NCBI RefSeq assembly: GCF_000238295.3
Contig: NZ_AHCD03000035.1
Location: 868,001-932,000 of the forward strand
Reading direction: 5' to 3'
Origin: Pseudoalteromonas rubra
Lineage (GTDB): Bacteria > Pseudomonadota > Gammaproteobacteria > Enterobacterales > Alteromonadaceae
Length of the DNA stretch: 64,000 nucleotides
The notes beneath the pieces are model-generated. The model made no database searches, had not been told where the DNA came from, and saw only the letters and a program-made list of their open reading frames with translations. Positions 17,239 to 26,436 of this stretch are shown here, piece by piece. The translations under genes and the position numbers were made by a program. Positions within the stretch are counted from its first letter, which is position 1. Each line of letters starts with the position of its first letter.

Positions 17239-18954
17239 ATGTTTAAAAGATCATTGGGGGTTGTGCTTTCTTGTCTTTGGATGACAGAAGCCATTGCGAC
17301 ACCGGAACTGGATAATCTTGCCCTAAGTGCTCAACTTAACAAAAGCTATCAGGCGTTAAAATCTCAAACACAACAAGGAAATAATGTTCGTGTGATAGCC
17401 AGGTTAAAGCAAACGCAACAGCCAGATACCTATGTTTACCGTACCGAGAAAATTGCCAAACAGAGTCAAATGCAGGCTCGCCTCTCAGAAGCTAACTCAG
17501 AATTACAAACGCTCGGTGTCGAGGTAAGCGGCAGCCTCCCACGCTGGGGATATATGATGATGGAAGTCAGCGACACCGAACTGGATGCCCTAGCACACAG
17601 TGGTTTGTTCGACATGATTTCAGAAGATACTGCCAACTCAGTTCACCTTGTCGAGTCAGCTGAACACATAAACGCGCCCGAGGCTCATGACATGGGCTAT
17701 TCAGGCGCAGGTCAGTCGGTTGTTGTGTTTGATACCGGAGTTCAGGCTGACCATCCATTTTTAGGTGATCGGGTTATTCAGGAAGCGTGTTTCTCATCAA
17801 ATAACGCTAACCATGATACAAGTTTATGTGCCGGCGGAGCGACCACAGGAGTTGGGCCAGGCTCAGCGAGCATATGTGAAAATGACGCGCTTGGTGAGTG
17901 TGACCATGGAACACATGTTGCCGGAATAGTAGCAGGTTCCATTACCGGCATCAGTGGCATTGCACCTGAGGCGAATATTGTTGGCGTGCAGGTATTCACC
18001 CGCATTGACAACAACACTGCAATTTGTGGCGATGGTAATCCATGTTTACGTTCATACGATAGAGACCTATTAGCGGCATTTAACTGGGTCATCGAAGAAG
18101 TCGAACGCGGTGCATTAGACAATGTCGCCAGTGTCAATCTCAGCCTGGGCGGTGGACAATTCCGTGAAGCTTGTGATGATCGCGTGCTTGCGGACCCCAT
18201 AGAGGACCTCAGAACAATGGGTATTGCAACCGTTATCTCCGCAGGCAATGACTATTTTGATGGGGCTGTAGGTCACCCGGGGTGCGTAAGTGATGCAATT
18301 ACCGTAGGCGGCACAATGCGCGCAGATGATGACCTGCTTATTGTATGGAACGCAAATGGCGAAGTAATCTGGGGAACTAATATGTCCGAACAAGTCGACG
18401 TGCTTGCACCCGGCCGCAGTATTGCATCGTCTGTATCTGGATCTCGCATAATTAACATGTCTGGTACGTCGATGTCTGCGCCGCATGTTGCCGGTGCGAT
18501 TGCCGTACTCAAACAGATCAACCCGGATGCCAGTGTAGATCGGATTGAGCAGGTATTAGAGTCAACGGGCGTCAATGTAACAGATGCACGAAACGGCATA
18601 ACGCGTCCCAGAATTGATGTGCACGCAGCCGCTTTGGCTTTAGAAGGAAAACCCATCGCTGCGTTGGATCAATCTTCCTACTCTGTCATGGTAGGCACGC
18701 AGACCACATTTACTGCGAATGCGTCTTCAGACCCCAATGGGCGCACACTCAGTTACGGCTGGGATTTTGATGGTAATGGTGTCGTTGATGAAGAAACCAG
18801 TCAATCTTCCGCACAGCATACCTATGAAAATATTGGCAGCTATCAGATGAAGCTCACGGTGAGTAATAACGAAAGATCAGATACTACGCAAGCAAGTGTC
18901 ACTGTTTATGACCCCGTTTTGCTTTCCATCATAATCAGTTCATCGTTACATTAA
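17239..18954 (+). CDS. Secreted S8 subtilisin-like serine protease with PKD domain
   Basis: A 571-residue preproprotease. It comprises a signal peptide (to about residue 20), an inhibitor-like propeptide (about 40-135), the peptidase S8 domain (about 140-470) and a PKD domain (about 475-560). The catalytic triad is visible: D165 in VVVFDTGV, H223 in DHGTHVAGI and S411 in GTSMSAPHVAG. Paired Cys residues in the catalytic domain fit an exported enzyme. The PKD domain (SYGWDFDGNGVVDE..YENIGSYQMKLTVSN) commonly assists binding to insoluble protein such as collagen. The protein ends shortly after PKD with a hydrophobic LLSIIISSSLH tail; no further secretion domain is seen. AAGGATATTT precedes the ATG. 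Confidence 0.93.
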   Translation: MFKRSLGVVLSCLWMTEAIATPELDNLALSAQLNKSYQALKSQTQQGNNVRVIARLKQTQQPDTYVYRTEKIAKQSQMQARLSEANSELQTLGVEVSGSLPRWGYMMMEVSDTELDALAHSGLFDMISEDTANSVHLVESAEHINAPEAHDMGYSGAGQSVVVFDTGVQADHPFLGDRVIQEACFSSNNANHDTSLCAGGATTGVGPGSASICENDALGECDHGTHVAGIVAGSITGISGIAPEANIVGVQVFTRIDNNTAICGDGNPCLRSYDRDLLAAFNWVIEEVERGALDNVASVNLSLGGGQFREACDDRVLADPIEDLRTMGIATVISAGNDYFDGAVGHPGCVSDAITVGGTMRADDDLLIVWNANGEVIWGTNMSEQVDVLAPGRSIASSVSGSRIINMSGTSMSAPHVAGAIAVLKQINPDASVDRIEQVLESTGVNVTDARNGITRPRIDVHAAALALEGKPIAALDQSSYSVMVGTQTTFTANASSDPNGRTLSYGWDFDGNGVVDEETSQSSAQHTYENIGSYQMKLTVSNNERSDTTQASVTVYDPVLLSIIISSSLH

Positions 18955-18960
18955 CCTGAT

Positions 18961-18988
18961 TGCACAAGCGCCTGCAGGCGCTTGTGCA
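18961..18988. terminator. 28-bp perfect palindrome between convergent genes
   Basis: A perfect 28-bp palindrome, TGCACAAGCGCC-TGCA-GGCGCTTGTGCA, starts 6 bp after the subtilase stop and 48 bp before the end of the minus-strand acyltransferase gene. It would form a strong stem in RNA from either strand. It lacks a U-tract, so it is a bidirectional end hairpin rather than a classic intrinsic terminator. Confidence 0.55.
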
Positions 18989-19035
18989 TCTCCTAAGCAC
19001 CTGTAAAGTAGATTGCTTACCGAAGAACCCCAGGG

Positions 19036-20073
19036 TTAACCCGACACAGCTACCGGCTTGGCCCTGTAAGCATACTGCGCGCCCCTAATATACCTGGCAA
19101 GTGGCTTTTCAATACAAACAAATGACACAAACGCAATCGCAGTGCTCAATGCAAACGAAGCGATGAGTTTAATCTCCACAGCCCAGTCAAACTGATGTAT
19201 GACAGTGATTACTGGCATGTGTAATAAATACAGTGAATAAGAGATTTTACCGAAGAAATCACCTACCTTGTTAGCTAGCAGGATATTATTGTCTGGCACC
19301 AGAAAAACCACACAGAAGAACACGGTACTCATTACCAGCAACACTTCATAACTCAGCCACATGCGATTTTTTGCATCCGATGTCACCGGAGACAGCTCAG
19401 GGTACATCAGTGGAATAAGGCACAAAGCCAAAATAAATCCGTGCTTTTTCAGATATGAGGGAATAACCAGGGTTTTATAATGTAACCCGAATATCACTCC
19501 GATAAAGAAATAAGGCAGACTGCGCAACACAGTGAACTGGTTGTAAGGCACACCGTACATGTCACCGTAAATGCGGGGGAAATTAGTAAAAAACAACAGC
19601 AACAGTCCCCCGACTATCAGCAGGTAGATATAACCACGCCTTGTCGCAGCGAATGACCAAAACAACACGAATAAAACGTAAAACTGCACTTCCGGCGGGA
19701 TAGACCAGAGCACGCTGTCACCATATAAAAACAACCCATGCGCCAACAGCACTTGATGATCGGGGATATGATAGAGCAGATCGCTGCCTCCCTGAGTCAG
19801 GGCGAACGAAGCAAAGACCACCAGCAGATAAAGTGGTACAACACGCGCAAAACGGGCGACAAAGTAATGCTTTACACCCCTTAGGGTAAAGTCTTTATCC
19901 AGATATAAGTGCGACATCAAAAAACCGCTCAGCAGAAAAAATAACATCACACCATACGCACCGGCTCCGCCTCCCAGCGCCCCATGCAGCCAGTTTGTTA
20001 TGTCGCTGAAATGCGTTACAAACACGATGATTGCCGCAATGCCTCTCAGGGCATTGAGTTTTCTGATCTCCAT
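19036..20073 (-). CDS. Acyltransferase-3 family membrane protein (OafA-like)
   Basis: The start is set at the ATG at 20073, which follows AAAGGATCC; the open frame extends a further 35 codons upstream without a good signal. The protein is about 345 residues with about 10 transmembrane helices. It opens with LNALRGIAAIIVFVTHFSD, containing the R10..H21 pattern (RxxAxxxVxxxH) of acyltransferase 3 enzymes, followed by VMLFFLLSGFLMSHLYL, a family hallmark. Such enzymes O-acetylate surface polysaccharides or related substrates in the inner membrane. No polysaccharide cluster is adjacent, so the target is unknown. Confidence 0.88.
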   Translation of the reverse strand: MEIRKLNALRGIAAIIVFVTHFSDITNWLHGALGGGAGAYGVMLFFLLSGFLMSHLYLDKDFTLRGVKHYFVARFARVVPLYLLVVFASFALTQGGSDLLYHIPDHQVLLAHGLFLYGDSVLWSIPPEVQFYVLFVLFWSFAATRRGYIYLLIVGGLLLLFFTNFPRIYGDMYGVPYNQFTVLRSLPYFFIGVIFGLHYKTLVIPSYLKKHGFILALCLIPLMYPELSPVTSDAKNRMWLSYEVLLVMSTVFFCVVFLVPDNNILLANKVGDFFGKISYSLYLLHMPVITVIHQFDWAVEIKLIASFALSTAIAFVSFVCIEKPLARYIRGAQYAYRAKPVAVSG

Positions 20074-20432
20074 ACTGGATCCTTTTTTTATTATTTTTAT
20101 GACGTGCAACAGCCAAACCTGGCAAAGAAATTGTATTCTTCTTAGCGAAATAAACAACAGGATGCGTTTATTAACCAAAGTGCATCAAACATTTATCGCC
20201 TGATGTTGGTTTGTTCCAAGACGATGACGATGATTTTAGCTGCTATTTATCACGCTCGAACAAGTATGCCAGTGACAATAAAAAGACACATTAGGTCCTA
20301 TAATTGACACGCGGCAAACGTAAAATGAAAGAAAAGTAGAGACAAATTAGTATAAAAGAACTAGAATAGGCGAATTTTTGACAAGGCAGCTGCGCAATAA
20401 CCTAAGTGCAGGCCTAACTCGTGGAGAACTTA

Positions 20433-21971
20433 ATGAAGAAAAAGCTGTTCGCAGGCGCACTGGTTGCTTGTGCATTTTCGGTAAGCGCGTCATCTGAGCA
20501 TGACCTGGATAAAGGCTATGCCGCACTGGTATTTGATGACTTTTATTCAACATCGGGAAATGCACTGGGTGCCGTGTTCGCAGGCGATGATGTCAGCCTT
20601 AATGGCTATTCTATCGGGTATGGCCATAACAGTGCACTGAATGCGCATTATCTGGTTGCTGGTGGTGATATTCAGTATATCAATGGCAGACAATATGTTG
20701 GTCATATCATTGCTGGCGGCCAAACAGACAAGGTGAGCGAAGCCGTGCGTTTAGGTCTTGAAGCCGGTGCCGAGGTCATTGCCAACGCTACCACTCTGCC
20801 TGTCGACTTTGCCGATGCTCAGTCGGATATGTTAGCCCTGTCTGCCAGCCTGGCTGAATTGTCACAAACAGGAGAAACACTCAAGCAATGGGGTGGCCTT
20901 TACCTGACAGGCGATAATACCAGTGAACTGCAGGTATTTAATTTATCCGGTCAGGATGTTCAGTCAAGTCATACATTTGATGTGTCGGGTATTCCAGACA
21001 ACGCCACGGTTGTGTTCAATATTTCAGGTGCCGGCGCTAATTTTGCACCGCTCAATAACAAGAGCTATGCAACGCTGAGCAACCACAGACAACGCACCAT
21101 TTTTAATTTCCCAGATGCCACAGCACTAAACCTGGCCGGCTTGCAAACCGAAGGCGTGATTTTAGCACCCAAAGCCGATATCACAGCCCCACACGGTACG
21201 GCAACCATGCCAGTCATCGCAAACAGCTTTAATGGCTCTATGGAGTTACGCGGCGGAAGCTTCACAGGTCAGCTGCCTGATGACAGCGCTGTATGTAACG
21301 GTGGCTTGTATGCCATTAACTATTACGGCGATGCCGAGCAAGGCTACGTACACCAGATAGACCTGGGCACAGGCCAGTCGGACAAAGTAATTAACCTGAA
21401 TAACACAGCATCAAATATCGCTGCACATGACGGTAAACTTTACTTCATCGACCAGCAAAGCGCTAAGACCCGTAGCTCACACATTTACAGCTATGATCTG
21501 TCTGCACAAACGCAAACCCTGGAATCAGTAACCGATGGCTATAAAGTCATCCGTCTTGCCTATGACATCTCGGGTGACGTTCTGAAGGCTACCAGTCGCA
21601 CATATGCTTATGACTACGATGTAGCCACCGGTGAAAAGCGCGTACTGGGTAAAATGAAAGCCTCGAACGAAGACTTTAAAAACGGCGATATTGCCTACTC
21701 AGCGGATGGCAACACGCTTTACGTGCTCACCGGCACTGCGCTGTACACCGCAGACGCAAATCTGGAGCTAACCCTGATTGGCAAGCATGGCGTTAACTGG
21801 GCGTCCGGTTTGGCCATCTCACCAGAAGGGACACTGTATGTGTCGGGCCGTGAGCGTAATGCTGATGCGGCAATCTATGAGATTGATCCGCAAACTGCAC
21901 AAGCGACGAAGCTCTTCCACGTTCCGCATCGCGTGAACGACCTCACTTGGGTGAAGAACTTCTGTAACTAA
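20433..21971 (+). CDS. Choice-of-anchor-A domain protein with C-terminal propeller-like region
   Basis: About 512 residues from the ATG at 20433 (GGAG ribosome binding site; an upstream GTG is less likely). A signal peptide (KKLFAGALVACAFSVSA) leads into a choice-of-anchor-A domain (about 30-290), recognised from LGAVFAGDDVSLNGYSIGYG, HYLVAGGDIQYINGRQYVG and the late NNKSYATLSNHRQRTIFNFPDAT..GVILAPKADITAPHG. This domain is a beta-helix-like module of surface proteins. From about residue 295 on there are repeated YAIN/YFID/YSYDL and LAISPEGTLYVSGRER units resembling a beta-propeller. No PEP-CTERM or LPXTG anchor is seen at the C-terminus, which is unusual for this domain. It is probably secreted or surface-attached. 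Confidence 0.82.
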   Translation: MKKKLFAGALVACAFSVSASSEHDLDKGYAALVFDDFYSTSGNALGAVFAGDDVSLNGYSIGYGHNSALNAHYLVAGGDIQYINGRQYVGHIIAGGQTDKVSEAVRLGLEAGAEVIANATTLPVDFADAQSDMLALSASLAELSQTGETLKQWGGLYLTGDNTSELQVFNLSGQDVQSSHTFDVSGIPDNATVVFNISGAGANFAPLNNKSYATLSNHRQRTIFNFPDATALNLAGLQTEGVILAPKADITAPHGTATMPVIANSFNGSMELRGGSFTGQLPDDSAVCNGGLYAINYYGDAEQGYVHQIDLGTGQSDKVINLNNTASNIAAHDGKLYFIDQQSAKTRSSHIYSYDLSAQTQTLESVTDGYKVIRLAYDISGDVLKATSRTYAYDYDVATGEKRVLGKMKASNEDFKNGDIAYSADGNTLYVLTGTALYTADANLELTLIGKHGVNWASGLAISPEGTLYVSGRERNADAAIYEIDPQTAQATKLFHVPHRVNDLTWVKNFCN

Positions 21972-22000
21972 TCTCAAGTTAAGATTTCATCAATAAAAAA

Positions 22001-22028
22001 GAAGCTGCCGGGTGCAGCTTCTTTTTTT
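22001..22028 (+). terminator. Rho-independent terminator
   Basis: GAAGCTGC (22001-22008) pairs with GCAGCTTC (22014-22021) around CGGGT, followed by seven T residues. An A-run on the 5' side extends the stem. It ends the choice-of-anchor-A transcript. Confidence 0.9.
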
Positions 22029-22119
22029 GTCTCATATTCACTTTAGGCCTAAAGTTGCCCTTTAACCCCAGTTTGCCGTACACTCAGGCCATTCGTTGTT
22101 TAGAACTACAGGGGACAAA

Positions 22120-22818
22120 GTGTCGTCGTCCAATAAGAAACAAAGCGGCTTTTTTAGCCAAATGATTTTTAACATTATTATTCCGGTGGTTATCCTGACT
22201 AAGTTTTCGGGAGAGCAATACTTGGGTCCGGCACTCGGCGTTGTAGTCGCGCTGGCCTTTCCACTGGGGTTTGGTCTGTGGGAGCGTAAAAACACAGGAA
22301 AATTCAGCTTTATCTCTGGTCTGGGTATTGTCTCCGTCTTGCTCACCGGTGGGATTAGTCTGCTGGAGCTGGATGCAAAATATATCGCCATCAAAGAAGC
22401 CTTGATCCCCGGGCTTATCGGTATTGGCATTATTGTCAGCCAGTATACTAAGTACCCCTTGCTAAAAACGCTGATGTTCAATGACACCGTCATGGACATT
22501 GAAGGAATAGAAAAGGCATTGGCAGAAAAAGGCAACAGCGATAAGTTAATCAAAGTGCAACAGGTTGCCTCCAAAATCCTCGCCAGTGCATTTTTCTTAT
22601 CTTCAGCGCTAAACTATGTTCTGGCAAAAATGATTGTCGTCAGCCCGGCAGGCACAGAGGCCTATAATAGTGAACTGGGCAGAATGACCGCGCTGAGCTA
22701 CCCGGTGATCATGGTACCTACCATGATTGTCTTCTTTATTGCGCTCTATTACTTACTGAACTCTTTGAAGAAGCTCTCAGGGCTTAAGCTTGAAGAGATG
22801 TTTCACGACCAGGAATAA
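22120..22818 (+). CDS. VC0807-like multi-pass membrane protein
   Basis: About 232 residues, starting at the GTG at 22120, which follows AGGGGACAAA; a TTG 24 nt upstream is a weaker alternative. Six or so transmembrane segments are predicted. The pattern FNIIIPVVILTKFSGEQYLGPALGVVVALAFPLGFGLWE followed by FSFISGLGIVSVLLTGGISLLELDAKYIAIKEALIP matches my memory of the VC0807 family, whose function is unknown. A family search would confirm this. It is a single transcription unit, bounded by terminators at 22001-22028 and 22845-22871. Confidence 0.75.
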   Translation: MSSSNKKQSGFFSQMIFNIIIPVVILTKFSGEQYLGPALGVVVALAFPLGFGLWERKNTGKFSFISGLGIVSVLLTGGISLLELDAKYIAIKEALIPGLIGIGIIVSQYTKYPLLKTLMFNDTVMDIEGIEKALAEKGNSDKLIKVQQVASKILASAFFLSSALNYVLAKMIVVSPAGTEAYNSELGRMTALSYPVIMVPTMIVFFIALYYLLNSLKKLSGLKLEEMFHDQE

Positions 22819-22844
22819 TCCCTGCGTCAGCTAGTGAATGAATT

Positions 22845-22871
22845 GGGGTGCCGCTCTGGCATCCCTTTTTT
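22845..22871 (+). terminator. Rho-independent terminator
   Basis: GGGGTGCC (22845-22852) pairs with GGCATCCC (22858-22865) with one G-U pair, loop GCTCT, followed by six T residues. It ends the VC0807-like gene. Confidence 0.85.
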
Positions 22872-22883
22872 AACCGTTTTGAG

Positions 22884-23402
22884 TTAATGTGATTGATGAC
22901 TGTCAATTTGCTGTTTAAGCCGCAAAAACTCCACCTCCTCTGCCGGGCTCATTGGCAATGGCGCTTCCGGATAAGTATTCGTCCGTAACAAAATTCCATC
23001 CTTGATATAAAACAAGTACTTATAAGTCTCCACAGCATACGCGTCGTCTACACTTGGCTTCTGAGCTTTGCCACAAACGTAGATATCATCAATGCGTTCT
23101 GCATCTGAAAGCGTATCCGTTTTTAACATCAGCGCAGAAACCTCAGCGCTTGCAGTCCCTTTGAGCACGCTATACACGGTAAAAAAGACTCTTTGCTGGT
23201 AACCCCAGACTTCTTCATCAACAGAACGTACTTTGACTGCGCGACCAATCCCGATAAAATCAGCTTCTTGAGCTATCTGCAATGCAAAAGCCTCTTCCAG
23301 CTGCCTTCCCTCCCGGAGTTCGTTGGAAAACGTCGTTGCATTAGGGTTACATGCAAATAGCCCGGATGAGAACAAAAACAGGCTCAATACAAACCATTTC
23401 AT
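22884..23402 (-). CDS. Exported protein of unknown function
   Basis: A 172-residue protein with a short signal peptide (MKWFVLSLFLFSSGLFA) followed by Cys18; LFAC is a degenerate lipobox, so it could be a lipoprotein. The mature part has a mixed alpha/beta pattern (ADFIGIGRAVKVRSVDEEVWGYQQRVFFTVYSVLKG). This resembles proteins that follow a secreted-factor OB-like layout, but I recognise no family. It is preceded by AGGAAGG and lies 14 bp after the GNAT-like gene on the same strand, so the two are probably co-transcribed. Confidence 0.75.
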   Translation of the reverse strand: MKWFVLSLFLFSSGLFACNPNATTFSNELREGRQLEEAFALQIAQEADFIGIGRAVKVRSVDEEVWGYQQRVFFTVYSVLKGTASAEVSALMLKTDTLSDAERIDDIYVCGKAQKPSVDDAYAVETYKYLFYIKDGILLRTNTYPEAPLPMSPAEEVEFLRLKQQIDSHQSH

Positions 23403-23416
23403 GGACTTTAACCTTC

Positions 23417-23920
23417 CTAAGTTTCGCTGCGCTCTTTGTGGATTTCCAACCCCCAGGCTTGCCAGGAAATCGCTCTTCCTACAAAAGCAACCTTGTTAAA
23501 TGGCCAATGGTCGCCAAGCCAGCTCTGAACCGTTTTATACAGCACGGGATCCAATGCCTGACTGTCTGATCGCACCCATAAATACACTTCACAGTCGTAT
23601 TCAGGTGAACGGCTTGGATCAATATATACTGACCCCAGACAGCGTTTTTGCGAGCAATCAAAAACGGAGTAGGCAAATGCCTCCCGGGCGGCAAATTCGC
23701 GCTGATGCACTTTCAGGCTTGCTCTGCTCTCATCAAGAGTCATATCTGCTTTAGGCCAGTCAAAATCCGGGCCGAAGATCCCCTGCAAATTTTGCTGACT
23801 CGACATTACGGCTTCGTAATCAGGCTCGGCAACACTGACGTCCAGTACCCTGAAATGAAAGTACTCAGTATCCAGGTTCACTGGCGGTTCAAATGACTCC
23901 GGAATAAAATGTTTATTCAT
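23417..23920 (-). CDS. GNAT-like N-acetyltransferase family protein
   Basis: About 167 residues from the ATG at 23920 (TTGGA ribosome binding site; the frame opens with a TTG 12 nt earlier). The order of elements fits a GNAT fold: a helical N-terminal part (SVAEPDYEAVMSSQQNLQGIFG), then FAYSVFDCSQKRCLGSVYID as the central strands, then CEVYLWVRSDS. The canonical Q/RxxGxG/A coenzyme A loop is not clear, so catalytic activity is uncertain. It is the first gene of a two-gene unit with 22884-23402. Confidence 0.65.
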   Translation of the reverse strand: MNKHFIPESFEPPVNLDTEYFHFRVLDVSVAEPDYEAVMSSQQNLQGIFGPDFDWPKADMTLDESRASLKVHQREFAAREAFAYSVFDCSQKRCLGSVYIDPSRSPEYDCEVYLWVRSDSQALDPVLYKTVQSWLGDHWPFNKVAFVGRAISWQAWGLEIHKERSET

Positions 23921-23971
23921 CTGTATATCCAATGCTTAATATAGAAAATTGGCCGGTTAATCGCTGCTTGC

Positions 23972-24595
23972 TTACCTGGAGGTTGTAGCAAGAAAACAGC
24001 CTGCGCCAATAAACGTGGAACCAAACAATTTACCCAGCCATGTGCCCGACACCAGGTTGCGTGCTTTAGACTTTGCGCGTTGAGCTACAAAAGCGTAACT
24101 GGACAAACACAACACCGACAAAGACATAAAACTCAAAACCAACACAGAGAACTGAGCAAATAATGGCTCTGAGACAACAATAAACTGTGGAAAGAGCGCT
24201 GTTGTAAAAACGATAGCTTTGGGATTAGTTAACGCGACCAGGACACCCTGACCGTATAAATTGAGTGCCTTACTTTTAGCACAGCTGACTTCATTGACGT
24301 CTAGTTTACTCAGCCCATTTCGCCATAATTTGACACCCAAATAGATCAGATATAATGCGCCCAGGGCTTTAATAACGGTAAAGGCAAGTGACGAATGCAG
24401 GATCACCGTGCTCAGACCAAGTACAGCTAACCCGGACATCATGAAAAGCCCGGTGATATTACCCAGTACGGTCAACATCGACTTTTTTAATCCAAAACTC
24501 AAACTGTGCATAGACACCAACAAAGCCGCAGGCCCGGGTGTGGCGGTTGCCAGTAACGCGATTGAGCAAAAAGTTATCCAGCTTTCAAATTGCAT
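23972..24595 (-). CDS. LysE/RhtB-family amino-acid exporter
   Basis: About 207 residues from the ATG at 24595 (AGGGAAAACATC ribosome binding site). It has six transmembrane helices and the family motif ATPGPAALLVSMHSLSFGLKKS in the first loop, then LGALYLIYLGVKLWRNG and LVALTNPKAIVFTTALFPQFI. LysE/RhtB proteins export basic or hydrophobic amino acids and homoserine lactones by proton antiport. The substrate cannot be assigned from the sequence. It is a single gene between a GNAT-like gene and a CocE-like gene, all on the minus strand. Confidence 0.9.
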   Translation of the reverse strand: MQFESWITFCSIALLATATPGPAALLVSMHSLSFGLKKSMLTVLGNITGLFMMSGLAVLGLSTVILHSSLAFTVIKALGALYLIYLGVKLWRNGLSKLDVNEVSCAKSKALNLYGQGVLVALTNPKAIVFTTALFPQFIVVSEPLFAQFSVLVLSFMSLSVLCLSSYAFVAQRAKSKARNLVSGTWLGKLFGSTFIGAGCFLATTSR

Positions 24596-24675
24596 GATGT
24601 TTTCCCTACAAATCATTGCTTATACCATTGGCATAAAGAGCAAATACAGACATCACCTCAGCGGAAGCCTTGTCT

Positions 24676-26436
24676 TTATTGTTCTTTCCCTACTTTAGAT
24701 GCCAGAGGGAAAGGCCCATCGTAGCTCGCTGGTACCGTTTCAAGCACCGGCAATCGTAGTTGGCTTACATAGGTGTTATCATGCCATAACGTGACTTTTG
24801 CGACCTTGGCATCTTTAGCGGTTTGATAGGCAACCGCACTTTCCCCGTTATAATGCTTCTGATGATACCAACTGCTCGATGAGACAACAAAGCGTAATTT
24901 GCAGCCTTTGGACAATACACGTGAAACATAATTGAAATCGTCCATATTCAGGCTAAACGGTTGACCAGGCGTCACCATTTCTGGTTTTTGAAGGCCGTTA
25001 CGATACCTGGCTCTTTTCATTGCAAAAGCCAATAGCAACGGCTTATTCTCAGGGCACACTTCAAATACGCTCGCATGAAAATCCGTATCAGGGACATTGA
25101 TACTCAGCCACAATCTCGCCTGAATCTGACCCGATAATACAAGATCTTCGGAAAGCTCTGCACTATCAAAGACAAGCTTTTCACCATCAGCATGCCAAAG
25201 AGGCGCTTCTCCACTAAGATCAAACGCTGATGGCGCACTGACCTTACGCATAGGATCATAAACATAGTGAGAGTGACGACGGTCGGCATCAACCACAACA
25301 GAAGGGGATGCAGATAACGCTGGCCGCTTAGTACGTGTTAAATACAGTGTGTGCCAGTGGCCCTGTGCCAACTGCTTACTGGCATGCCAAGTACCCGCTT
25401 TCTGGATATATTTACTGATCTTTCCTTTGAGATAGCGTGGTTTATCTTTGCCTTTCAGGGTCCAGTTAAACCAATCCAAATACACTTGCTTCATATCCAG
25501 CACGCTGCGCTCGCCCAATTGCAACTGCCCCAGAGCCGGTTTTGGGTAACGAGTGCCACCATGATCCCATGGGCCCATAATCAAATAATGCTGATCAAAC
25601 ACCTCTGGACGACCCCATTTTTGATGGTTTAGATAGTAAAGCAAAGTGCCATGCTGATCTCCATCATAATGCCCGGTAACAGACAGGATAGGCACATTGA
25701 TCGCCCGGTAATTATCGGCGTTTGGTACAAAGCCCTGCCAATAGTCATCATACTTTGGATGCTGCAACCAGGTTTGATATTCAGTAGTTTGATTGCCAGC
25801 TAATTTATCTAATTCAGAAAATGCGAGTCCGTTATTTTTCTGCTTTAAGTAAAGTTCATTCCAAGGTCCCCCTCCGTAAGAAGCGCCCTTACCTGCTTTT
25901 GACACCATGTTTAACCAGGACATAGTGTAATTAACAAAAATGTTGTTTCTGAGAGGGAAATCCTTACCTGGATATACAGAGGCAATGGCAATCATAGATT
26001 TTAAGGACGGCGGTGAGAACTTTTGCATCGACCACTGAACAAAACCACGATACGAGCCACCCAGAGTGGCAACCTGGCCATCACTAAATGACTGCTTCGC
26101 GGCCCACTCCACGATGTCATATGCATCCTTACCATCATCTGCAAAAGGGACAAACTCCCCCTGTGAATCACCCGTTCCTCTGCTATCAACGGCGATAAAC
26201 ACATAGCCATGATTTCGGAAAAACTCACCACGTTCGGTCGCTTCATCCCGGCCATAGGGTGTGATCTGTAAAATAACCGGCTTCGCCTCGTCTGTCTCAG
26301 GCAGAAATACAGTCGCCCTGAGCAAAGTGCTGTCCGACAAAGGCACGGTAAGCGGACTAGCAGCTTCCTTTGCAACTAACATACGACTGTTGAACGTACA
26401 AAACACGAGGATTAAAAAAAGATAGACCACCTTCAT
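24676..26436 (-). CDS. Secreted CocE/NonD-family serine hydrolase
   Basis: A 586-residue protein with a signal peptide (to about residue 22). The alpha/beta-hydrolase domain (about 30-330) and C-terminal jelly-roll domain (about 350-575) are the layout of cocaine esterase and X-Pro dipeptidyl-peptidases. The triad can be read as S128 in GGSYRGF, D258 in GHYDGD and H292 in GPWDHGGTRYP. The N-terminal YGRDEATERGEFFRNHGYVFIAVDSRGTGDSQGEF is characteristic. It is likely an exported acyl hydrolase, peptidase or beta-lactam acylase; the substrate is unknown. AAGGAAG precedes the ATG. It marks the left edge of the gene-poor, AT-rich islet. Confidence 0.9.
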   Translation of the reverse strand: MKVVYLFLILVFCTFNSRMLVAKEAASPLTVPLSDSTLLRATVFLPETDEAKPVILQITPYGRDEATERGEFFRNHGYVFIAVDSRGTGDSQGEFVPFADDGKDAYDIVEWAAKQSFSDGQVATLGGSYRGFVQWSMQKFSPPSLKSMIAIASVYPGKDFPLRNNIFVNYTMSWLNMVSKAGKGASYGGGPWNELYLKQKNNGLAFSELDKLAGNQTTEYQTWLQHPKYDDYWQGFVPNADNYRAINVPILSVTGHYDGDQHGTLLYYLNHQKWGRPEVFDQHYLIMGPWDHGGTRYPKPALGQLQLGERSVLDMKQVYLDWFNWTLKGKDKPRYLKGKISKYIQKAGTWHASKQLAQGHWHTLYLTRTKRPALSASPSVVVDADRRHSHYVYDPMRKVSAPSAFDLSGEAPLWHADGEKLVFDSAELSEDLVLSGQIQARLWLSINVPDTDFHASVFEVCPENKPLLLAFAMKRARYRNGLQKPEMVTPGQPFSLNMDDFNYVSRVLSKGCKLRFVVSSSSWYHQKHYNGESAVAYQTAKDAKVAKVTLWHDNTYVSQLRLPVLETVPASYDGPFPLASKVGKEQ

